Origin: Limnovirga soli
GTDB taxonomy: Bacteria > Bacteroidota > Bacteroidia > Chitinophagales > Chitinophagaceae
Direction of reading: 5' to 3'
Length of the DNA stretch: 64,000 nt
NCBI RefSeq assembly: GCF_013106755.1
Contig: NZ_WHPF01000004.1
Span: forward strand, 124,001-188,000
Shown: positions 10,501 through 18,700 of the stretch, one piece after another
Layout: every line of letters starts with the position of its first letter
Position numbering within the stretch: the stretch's first letter is position 1
Position numbers and translations under genes: made by a program
The notes under the pieces: model-generated
Databases searched by the model: none
What the model was told of the DNA's origin: nothing
What the model saw: the letters and a program-made list of their open reading frames with translations, nothing else

Positions 10501-11947
10501 TACAGATATCAGGAAAAATGGGGCCATCAAAAGTTTTATTCCGTACTGGTCTTTTGGCGCATCTTCCTTGCAGGCTTCTGTTGATAGTACCAGATGGGTA
10601 TGGAATGCACAGACAACCTTGTTTAACCGAAAAGGATTTGAGTTAGAAAACAAAGATCCTTTGGGCAGGTATAATTCCGGACAATATGGTTATAATGAAA
10701 CAATGCCAGTTAGTGTTACTCAGAATAGTAAGTTCAGGGAACAGTTTTTTGATGGATTTGAGGATTACGGTTACGACAATAAAAGTTGTACGGAAGCATG
10801 TGTGGTGCCAAGATCAATTAATTTTACTAAAGGCAATGGAGTCTTATCAACTTTGTATTCCCATAGTGGAAAATACAGTTTGAAAATAAATGCCGGCGAT
10901 TCTGTAACACTAAACACTAAAGTGATTGCTGCCAGCAAAGACACAGTTTCCGCAAAACTGACATATGATATGCAGTCAAAGTATCTGAGAGATACAATTG
11001 TGACTCTTAATGGAACAGGATTAACAGCAGCGCAAACTGGTCAAGGGAAAATATGGTATGGTAATCTTATAACAAAATATACCGGATTCTATACCATTAG
11101 AGAAACTAGTGTTTGCCAAACAAGCGGTAATAATAATGGGAAATATATTTACACATTTTCGGTTGGGAGCAACACTGTAATCAGTGATTCAGTTAATAAT
11201 GGGGTACAGAGGACTGATTCATTGGTGCATATTTTTCTTGTTGCCGGCACAACCTATCAAATGATCATAAATGCGAAATATAGTATACAAAATGTTACTT
11301 ACGATTTCCCTAAACCTTCACCGATTATCTGGAGGCAATTAAGTGGGTGTCAAACCGTGAGTGCTTTAAGTGATGCAAATATTTTAAATAATTCAACAAA
11401 TCCTTCTGTCGTTATCAATATTGATACCTGTACAGTACTTAAAGACTTCAAAACGGATAGTGCTGCATTATTACCTTCCTATTCACTCACCAAGGGTGGA
11501 AAATACTGGTTTAGCGCCTGGGTAAAAGAGGAACAAGACTGTTTGTGTCAGAAGTATACAAATAACCAGGTTCGCTTTGTATATACAGATAGTGCCAATC
11601 AGCAAACCACTGATACGGCCAAACCAACAGGGATTATTATTGAAGGCTGGCAGCGCTATGATTTTGTGTTTTCGGTTCCGGTCAATGCTGCATCGATGAC
11701 ATTAAAACTAAAATCAACGGGTTCTACAAATATTTATTTTGATGATATCCGGTTGCATCCTTACAATGCCAATATGCAAACATTTGTATATAACCCAGTT
11801 AACTTGAGACTCATGGCTCAACTCGATGAAAACAATTATGCATCTTTCTATGAATATGATGATGACGGTACATTGATACGTGTTAAAAAGGAAACAGAAA
11901 GAGGTATACAGACTATCAAAGAGACCAGGAGTTATTTGGTACGGTAA
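4508..11947 (+). CDS. Giant RHS-type secreted protein (no toxin tip)
   Basis: The frame opens at 4424 inside the previous gene, but the ATG at 4508 gives 2479 aa with a plausible signal anchor (KSVALLLITVFYAEFVLAGY). Residues ~100-180 contain the Bacteroidota RHS-partner start signature (VDLFTGDFSYNVPLMDVGG, then a GLGWNINPG motif), which resembles the amino-terminal region of SpvB/RHS-like shell proteins. Many beta-rich repeats follow. A carbohydrate-binding-like jelly-roll segment lies at ~2330-2440 (WFSAWVKEE ... IIIEGWQRYDF ... IYFDDIRLHP). The protein ends with a YD-like FYEYDDDGTLIRV segment and lacks an RHS core (DPxGxxDP-type) and a toxin. It probably pairs with the RHS core protein at 12736-21087 to build one large surface structure; this pairing is inferred from order and shared strand. 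Confidence 0.75.
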   Translation: MIYALSQKYQKSVALLLITVFYAEFVLAGYNQIRQNNQARYQANSNSYIKSGKNEFLNNMASSSDNGGIEEFAFSKNDESFELMTSGEVPYNIVEDSTEISGPSQPEMSSFKSVGSDNMVDLFTGDFSYNVPLMDVGGYPVNIFYKSGISMDQEASWVGLGWNINPGTITRNMRGLPDDFDGSNDQIKKTQSIKENKTIGATLGADFELFGLPSASYTIGASYNTYKGWGLETGINASLMSGDPSKGGLTGGMSLSLNNSTQDGLTVTPSISLTLSKKMGDDMDGAIGSSTLSNSLSYNTRSGLKALQVSTGFNVKTFQRGEVGNISGDLFSSSISFASPSYTPTISIPYTSRQITFTGKLGNEKWGAFNNASVSAYFSRNAIAALDTTISMPAYGYLNYQSASGNLSALLDFNREKDIPYHEKPVVPNIGVPSYTYDLFSIAGEGTGGMFRAYRGDIGYVYDHLMSSKSESESFSGDVGIGALVHVGVDLNQNYAVTQTGPWINNNALKNSIGFKKSDSVFEAAYFRNPGEKSVNSKAFYDAVGGDDVVTADLYQASISSPDIIATNNLKRYRNAVQVGTSVLSSAVYKKKRDKRSEIITYLTAQEASTVGLSKYIENYTVNRWGLRNCNKNFSGSVDTMKINDTVSIEKRVNSFRKANHISEINVLNPDGRRYVYGIPVYNLLEKDVTASVNAVNGNMQEGIVKFNAEADNPIKHPDSTSIGRDNYYSKEEIPGYAHSFLLTAILSSDYSDITGDGISDDDLGDAIKFNYSKVSGIANPYQWRAPYITDSATYNEGLRTDLRDDRASYIYGKKELWYINSIESKNMIATFTLDTTADRLPADENGYKNGVRAARKLTAIKLYSKADFLQNGVNAKPIKTVHFEYSYALCPGVNRPVNATTGKLTLTGVWFSYNGNTKKQNYYRFYYNTLNPNYTTKSNDKWGTYKDPMQNPGSVSTNYISNAEYPYAIQVDSLAAKNAAAWTLDSIVLPSKASIKVNYESDDYAFVQNKRAMQMFKVMGFKQDTSDILTQNLYDVLTTNGNLIVYAKVTDNVSNAQEVFNKYLQGINKLFFKLHIAYGAGYEFVPCYADIDLSGGANQAYGIVSGDSKQIYFKIKGININANGDGNYSPLAKAATGFLRLNLPSLAYPGSDVGDKVDLKEAVSMVVGLITNVTDAFSQFDVGAMWKGLGNHFDSSRSFVRLNNPVYKKLGGGLRVKKIMIYDNWKAMTTVNSVPGQRESIYGQEYTYTTSKEINGVQTKISSGVACYEPSIGGEENPWKQPLEYVEKVGPLAPTALGYTETPLGEGFFPSAFVGYSQVNVRSIHADTVKSSNGYEVTKFFTTYDFPTITDFTTLIDNKKRYKPAIANFLHINAKHFIAVSQGFKIELNDMNGKMRSHASYPKTDSLNAIAFSENFYRVDDQSAEFKHLSNRAYVIDPSGVVDTTGTIGKDIELMADLREQRSVTEGANIQLNVDVIPLIFPLGVTPFPIPSLWFMPQREEDLYRSVAMTKVIQRYGVLDSVIQVDKGSRVSSKNLLFDSETGDVLLTKTQNEFNDPVYNFTYPAHWAYSGMGPAYKNIQAIFNSDSSNMVTISNGVLSSTSKYPGMVNYFESGDEILATGYEKTGEIAPGTDCWGNETACSQNIWATSMTSKLIWAIDAKKSDPSSTAGVFFIDRNGAPYSATNLRLKIIRSGRRNMSMNPVGSLTFLSNPLKTVSGKLMLVLDSNSNVVASSALGIKDYWKAAESRKPTPIDYTCTCAPLKALFDYLIASQRLFIQQSNGVTVDSIVRAASLAGYPVNINDCGLLSSNKTGLFYALTTGISGTIYRAQIGNVTIAITSNVSKQISFYSLQSKACGNDGKVYYQDNSRILYNYQAYNHDSISLPVYYTNCNGTGGSNVINVLPYSLSTCFYALRGQISPPSYVDTMLCNPVTTQSCDTNAIFLSVEACSNCPANNCYNAILDTIINPYVYGILGNWRSDKDYVYYGDRQQTDFTNATDIRKNGAIKSFIPYWSFGASSLQASVDSTRWVWNAQTTLFNRKGFELENKDPLGRYNSGQYGYNETMPVSVTQNSKFREQFFDGFEDYGYDNKSCTEACVVPRSINFTKGNGVLSTLYSHSGKYSLKINAGDSVTLNTKVIAASKDTVSAKLTYDMQSKYLRDTIVTLNGTGLTAAQTGQGKIWYGNLITKYTGFYTIRETSVCQTSGNNNGKYIYTFSVGSNTVISDSVNNGVQRTDSLVHIFLVAGTTYQMIINAKYSIQNVTYDFPKPSPIIWRQLSGCQTVSALSDANILNNSTNPSVVINIDTCTVLKDFKTDSAALLPSYSLTKGGKYWFSAWVKEEQDCLCQKYTNNQVRFVYTDSANQQTTDTAKPTGIIIEGWQRYDFVFSVPVNAASMTLKLKSTGSTNIYFDDIRLHPYNANMQTFVYNPVNLRLMAQLDENNYASFYEYDDDGTLIRVKKETERGIQTIKETRSYLVR

Positions 11948-11972
11948 TTTTTGAATTCAATAAAAATAAATA

Positions 11973-12725
11973 ATGAAAATACGATTTCAAATCCTTGTTT
12001 TGTTTTGTTTTTTAATGATGCAAAATAAAACAATATACGCACAGACAGGTAGTGAACCAGTTTTGCAGGTTTTTGCCAGGCTCCAGCAGGTGTATCAAAA
12101 TATTCCGGCATTAAGTTTTGATGTAAAGTACACTTATAGTAATGAAACAAAGCCCGCAGAAATACTAGATTCACTTTCTGGCAAATTTGAAATAAATCAA
12201 GGCAATTACCACTATTTATTGGATAGTACAGAAACCATTCATAATGAGCGGTATACCATCGTATTATTCAGAGAAGACAAATTGTTATACCTCACAAAAT
12301 CCTCTGAAGAACAAAAAGTAAACCCGGTTAGTACTATTAACGATTTACTAAAAAACAAAGAGGGATTGACTTTTGATGTCTCCGATAAGGATAAATTAAC
12401 CATGTTAAAGATTGGTTATCCTCCCGGCAAAGAATATAAATCAGTAGAGCTTATAATAGATACTGCAACTGGGTATTTGGCGAAAGCGGTTTACATTGTT
12501 CAAACCAAATTGTTAGTAGATGCACAAGGTGCAACAGATCAGACATCGTTGAATCAGTATGATGAATATGCCAGGGTAGAAGTTAGTTTTTTAAATTATA
12601 ATAGCAACACCGTAGACACATCAATTTTTGATGAGAAAAAAATCTTTTTTAAGGAAGGAAAGGATTTCAAAACTACGGCAGCATATAAAGAATATAAAAT
12701 ATTTCTTGGTTCATTAAACCTTTAA
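11973..12725 (+). CDS. Small secreted LolA-like protein
   Basis: 250 aa with a signal peptide (MKIRFQILVLFCFLMMQNKTIYAQ). The mature part reads as a half-open beta-barrel with alternating strands (LSFDVKYTYSN, GKFEINQGNYHYLLDS, YTIVLFREDKLLYL, SVELIIDTATGYLAKAVY, ARVEVSFLNY), which resembles the LolA/LolB lipid-carrier fold. No family signature is certain. It is placed between two giant RHS-type genes, 25 nt after the first and 10 nt before the second, and is almost certainly in the same operon. It could be a periplasmic carrier or chaperone for the giant proteins; that function is inferred from position and fold impression only. Confidence 0.65.
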   Translation: MKIRFQILVLFCFLMMQNKTIYAQTGSEPVLQVFARLQQVYQNIPALSFDVKYTYSNETKPAEILDSLSGKFEINQGNYHYLLDSTETIHNERYTIVLFREDKLLYLTKSSEEQKVNPVSTINDLLKNKEGLTFDVSDKDKLTMLKIGYPPGKEYKSVELIIDTATGYLAKAVYIVQTKLLVDAQGATDQTSLNQYDEYARVEVSFLNYNSNTVDTSIFDEKKIFFKEGKDFKTTAAYKEYKIFLGSLNL

Positions 12726-12735
12726 AAATACGTGT

Positions 12736-15700
12736 ATGAATTATTTTGCAAAAATAGTATTGCGTTTGGTCTTTGCATTCATGCTTGGATCATTTGTAAA
12801 TAAATCTATTGCTGCCAATGACCCGCCCTATATACTTTCATTAATTGGTTATAAAGGGCAGGTAAAAAAGGATTCTTCAGTACTTGTAACGGATGCTAAT
12901 TTTTATTCCGGGGCACTCGCTTCGCAATTAAATAAGCCCTACTATGAAAAAAATATCATTACACTAAAGCTTAATGAGGATACCAGTTTCTATCTGCCAC
13001 CTTCATTTAAAGTAACCGTAAAAGTAAAACTCAAGTATACCAAATACAGGTCACTTACAGACTCCCTTGTTGATACATTAACCAAAACACTCGTCATCAG
13101 ATACGACAGTTCGGGCAAGTACGAGAGTAGGAATAGTTTTGTCTTTGACAGCGCTCAAAGGGTTCAAATAAAAATTGTCGATGTCACAATCGATAGTACA
13201 AACTTGAAAGACCTGGTAAACAATTCGCTGATTCTTGAAAATCAGATACAGCCTTATTCTGACTATAAATTTTCCTGCTCTGCCAATGCCGTCACCGCGG
13301 TCACGGTGGACAATAATGCAAGTAGAATCAATTCAACAGGAGAGCTATTGGTTAATTGGGCCAATATTATAGGTGCAGACCAGTATGATCTCGAATGGGT
13401 TTATATTGATCAGTATGCGCTAAATGCAGGTACTTATGGAAATGCCAATACACCTGATTCAGCTTTTGTTTCAAATATCTTTTTAAACAATGCAACAAGA
13501 ATATCCACCACAAAACTTTTTTATGGAATACCACTGGTATTTCCGGATACCGGCACACTCTATATCCGAGTCCGCTCAGTTCAACTAAAGTCGGATGGTT
13601 CTGCTCTGGCATCCAACTGGAGTTCAAAGACGCTGCCTAATGGCTTAGGTAAATACTATTTTTATGGCCATCAGCTCAATATTAACTGGCAGTCTTCAGT
13701 TACGTTTGCGGAAGAAGGCAAGCGCAAAGTTGTTGTTCAGTATTATGATGGAAGCTTAAGAAGCAGACAAACGGTCACGAAGGATAACTCGGTAAATATT
13801 ATTGATGTTGCTGAAACCTTTTACGATTATCAGGGAAGGCCGGTGATACAGGTATTACCTGTGCCTACTTTGTCTTCGGCAATAAAATATACACAGTTGT
13901 TTAATGTGGCAAATACGGGTGAGTATGATAAGAGCGTTTACGATAAATTGACAAGCCCAGATCTTTATTGTGATTCTTCTGCTCCAGCCATGAGTACTAG
14001 TAGTGGGGCATCAAATTATTATTCTTCTTCTAATGGAAATATCAGTGGTATTGAAAGATTTATTCCGGATGCAGAAGGATATCCTTTTACCCAAACCCAA
14101 TATACCCAGGATAATACAGGAAGGATTGCTAAACAGAGTGGAGTTGGCCCTGTTTTTAAAATCGGAAGTGGCCACGAAACAACATATTATTATGGTTCGC
14201 CGGATCAGGATGAATTAGATGCGCTATTTGGGACAGAAGTAGGGGATAAAAGCCATTATTTTAAAAATGCAGTACAGGATGCCAACGGTCAGTTTAGTGT
14301 TAGCTATGTAGATATGCATGGCCGTACGATTGCAACGGCATTGTCAGGAGGGAATCCCCCCGGGATGGATACAATCAGCTCATTTTTACGAAAGAATGAG
14401 ATTACAGAAACCTTATCAGACCCGACATCGACAATTATTAATGACCTGGTGATGGAAAGTCATAAAAGTCTACTGGTTACCAGTCAGGGTATTGATACTT
14501 TTACATTTAACTATGATTTAAACCCGCAAAGTTTTGTAAATAAGGATTGTCAGCAGGCCGATATTTGTTATAACTGTCTCTATGATCTTGAAATAACAAT
14601 TACGGATGATTGTAATAACCAGAAATTACCTTCGGGTCAGCCATTTAAGCAAACAGTATATAAAGGGTCTCTAGCTGCATTAAATGATACATGCAACAAA
14701 ACATCTGCTGGAATGCATGTTGATTTTTCGCTTCCATTAGCTGCGGGTACTTATGAAATTACAAAGAAATTATCCGTTAGTAAATATGCCGAGGATTTCT
14801 ACAGGACCAATGTATTCACTGCAAAAAATATCTGTAATACACTCGACACTTTTGTAGCAAGGGCAAGATTGCTTTTATCTACCCAGTGCACACCCAGTTA
14901 CAGAGCATGTAGGGATAGCCTTGGCTCTTTTTCTGATTTTTATACCCGCTATATTGTTAAAACTGGCGTTGATACACAGGGCGATACCACCGGCCTATGG
15001 AAAGAAATATGGAAAACCTATCAGGATGGACTCAATGCCTGCTATGAATTAGGAGATACTGCCCTTACAGTGGATGATGATATCAGAAGGGAAATGTTAC
15101 TGGATGTTAGTGCGCCGGGAGGCCAGTATGCCAATCCTGACAGCACACAGGATGTTTATTCTATTTTTCATGCAGCAGCTGGAAGTACCTATCCACGCTA
15201 CCAAAAACCGGGTATTGTTTACCTGGATGATTTTGGCAATCCTGACCATGTGATAAATGATTTGACGGGCAGACTTGTTACTCCCGATTCATTGGATGTA
15301 ATACAATTTGCGAGGAAGTTTAAAAGTTCATGGGCAAATGCATTATTACCCTATCACCCTGAGTATTGTAAATTGCAATTATTGGATGCATACAATTCCA
15401 GTCTCGCATGGAATAAGGATTTTGAGAAAACTGATAATTACCAGGTTGCTTTAAATAAAGGCTATTTAACGCCATTGGGAAGCAATATGGATCCGATTGC
15501 AGGAGCTGCCAGAACAAAACTTCAAAACCTATTTAATGCCTATTTGACACAAGGCACAAGCCTGTCTATGACCCAGGCAGCGATATTGCCAGTGTACTGT
15601 GTATCAGGAGATACTAGTTGTATTTCATCTTTTTTTACAACTCCCAAAGGATATGCAGATTTAAGTTGTGATCCGGCAAGGGACATGGCCTGGAGGAATT

Positions 15701-18700
15701 TTCGGGAAATATATCTTTCGACAAAAAAGAGGATCATAGATTCATTAATAAGTAAAGGTGGCTGTACGCCGGGTTCTCAGGCATTAATCAACGCATATAG
15801 AATGCCTCATTTTTATTCCGTTGATACAGCGGTAAGTTTGAGTAACCTGAGTTTTTTCAACAACACAAATAATTCACTAACAGTATTGACAGATTCTATT
15901 AAATCCAGAATGGATAGTGCATATACACAAAATTGCAGATCATACACAACACTTTGGCTACAGCAACTGCAATCCTGTGCGAATTACCCCCTGGATAGTA
16001 TTAATAAAGTAATCATACCAAGGCTTATTCAGGTATGTAAGGAAGGTTCTAATACAACACATCCATATGGCTCCAGAGAAATATGCCCTGATAGCGCTTT
16101 GGTAGAGGGTAAATACAGCAGCTTTGATGATGTAATCAATGATTATAATCTCACGCATGGAATTGCCAGAAGCGAATTTTGCAATGCGGACTTAATTACA
16201 TATCCTGAATTATATGATAAGCAATCCACCAGTACAAAAGCACCCGCTATTGTATATACAAAACCTGACGATTGTACCTGTGAGAAAATCAATCTGTTGC
16301 ATACAGAATTTACAATGTATAGTTCGGGATTTACTAACTTCTCTGATTATTTGTATAAAAGATACAATACGAGTATTAGTCAGAATAATCTTGATTCGTT
16401 GATGGGGTTATGCAATAACACCAGCTCTTGCAAATATGTGAGTACACCAATTGCTATACCTGCTGTATTGCAATGCAACAGCGCCAGTACCTGTGCCACC
16501 TGTTCTTCATTTCAGGAAGTGTATAACGCATTTACAAGTTTGTATCGTTTTACACCGACCAGAACTGAAACCGATACAATACAACAAAGAAGAAATGCCC
16601 TATTCACGAGCTATATGAATGCGCACCTGGGATTTGCAAAGCAAACATGGGAGTATTTGGATTTTAAAGATAGATGTAACAGTACTGCACCAGTGGCGAA
16701 CATCGGTACATCAAATAAATGTGTTGATTGCGATAGTTTGCAAGTGCTAATAAATGCATATTTTAATCAAAGCGGAGTATATGGTGGTAGTGAAACTGCA
16801 ATGCTTCTGTATATCAAAGATGCTTTAGCCAATAAAGGGCTTAATACAACAACAGACAATATTAAATCTGCTTTATCTGTTTGCCATATTGGTTGGGAGA
16901 AAAATGTTGCATTTGGCGGAACAACAGTGGCTCCTGGTGCTTATTATGTTTTTAAGGATAGCACATCCAATATGAATATTGGTTCTAATGGAAATCCATT
17001 TACGATTGAATGTTGGGCAAATTTTGGTAATGATAATCTGGAACAGCCTTTACTCTATAATATTAATGCCAAAAATTCAACTTATTTTGGACCACAATTT
17101 GCTTGTACTGATAATAAAAATGGATATTATATTTATGAGGCAACGGAAAACTCTAAAAAATATTTATTTGCAAGAATCAGTGATACCCACTCCGATACTT
17201 CTAGTTATTATATTGTAAGAAGTACGGATACTCTGGTGCCATTGAAATGGTATCATATTGTTTTGACAAGGAGCGGCAACTCGGTTTCTGGGTTTAAAAT
17301 GTATTTGAATGGGCAGCTAACTGGAAATGTATTGGTTAGAGGTTCTGGTAATTTACAAAATGGTAATATAACTCCATTAAGCCCTATGCTAAATGGAAAA
17401 TACTTAAAGGGTCTATTTTTATTACATAATAATTATACTGGAGGTACAAATTCCACAGCATACTTAAAGAATCTTCGGTTATATGGAAGGACATTGGCAC
17501 AAAATGAAGTATCCTCAAATTACACGAATTGTGATGGAATACCTTATGATACAACATCCCTAAAATTGTGGGCAAAACTAATCGAAGCCGGTAATAGACC
17601 TAAAGATTATAGTCTTTACAATACACCTGGTTATTGGTTAACAAGAGCCTTGAGTAATTGCGACACTACTGGTAATTTGTACTCTAAGGATTCGGTAGGT
17701 AGATGGAAGGGGCAAAGGGGAACTGTAGCATTAGACTCTTGTATACCAGCGTTGACGAGTGTTTTATGTAATTACCCAGATGATATATTACTCTGTGGAA
17801 ATACCACACCTTATATCGCAGATATTAATCAGATAACAAATTGCAGTGACAGTGCTTTTTTTGCTTTCAGTGCCGGAATGGAGCGGTACAATGATTATTC
17901 CGATTCACTAAATAACTATTTTGACAGTGTATACCGAAGTAAATGTTTACAGGCATTTAAATATGAATTATTTACGGTTACCCATAAGTCTTCGGAATAC
18001 CATTATACGCTGTATTATTATGATCAGGCCGGAAATCTGGTTAAAACTGTGCCACCACAAGGAGTGATCCCTAACCGAAACAGTACCTGGCTACAACAAG
18101 TGAAAACAGCAAGGGCTACAGGAACTGTGCAGGTGCCTGTCTATCAATTAACAACAGAATATAGATACAACTCTTTAAATCAGGTTATTGCACAGATAAC
18201 ACCTGATGGAGGTAAGTCTTCATTTTATTATGACCGGTTGGGAAGATTAGTGGTATCACAAAATGCGAAGCAGATTACAGCCAGTAATTATAGTTATACA
18301 AAATATGATTTGCTTGGGCGTATTACCGAAGTGGGGCAGATACACAGTACAACTTCCATGAGTCGTACAGTGAGCAAAACACAATCGCAATTAGATACCT
18401 GGTTTAATAACGCTAATAGTAGCCGGACTGAAATTACCCAAACACACTATGATAGCTCTTACTATGTATCTCTAGCGCCCTATTTATCTGCCACTGATTT
18501 GCGAAACCGGGTAGCATGGACTGCCCTATATAACACAGCAGGAAGTATAGACTCTTTAAACCATGCTACCGCCACTTTTTATAGCTATGATATCCACGGT
18601 AATGTAGATACATTATTGCAGGACTTTAAGAGTGGCATCATGGCTACAAGTGGAAATAACCGGTTTAAGAAAATCGTGTATCAGTATGACCTGATTAGTG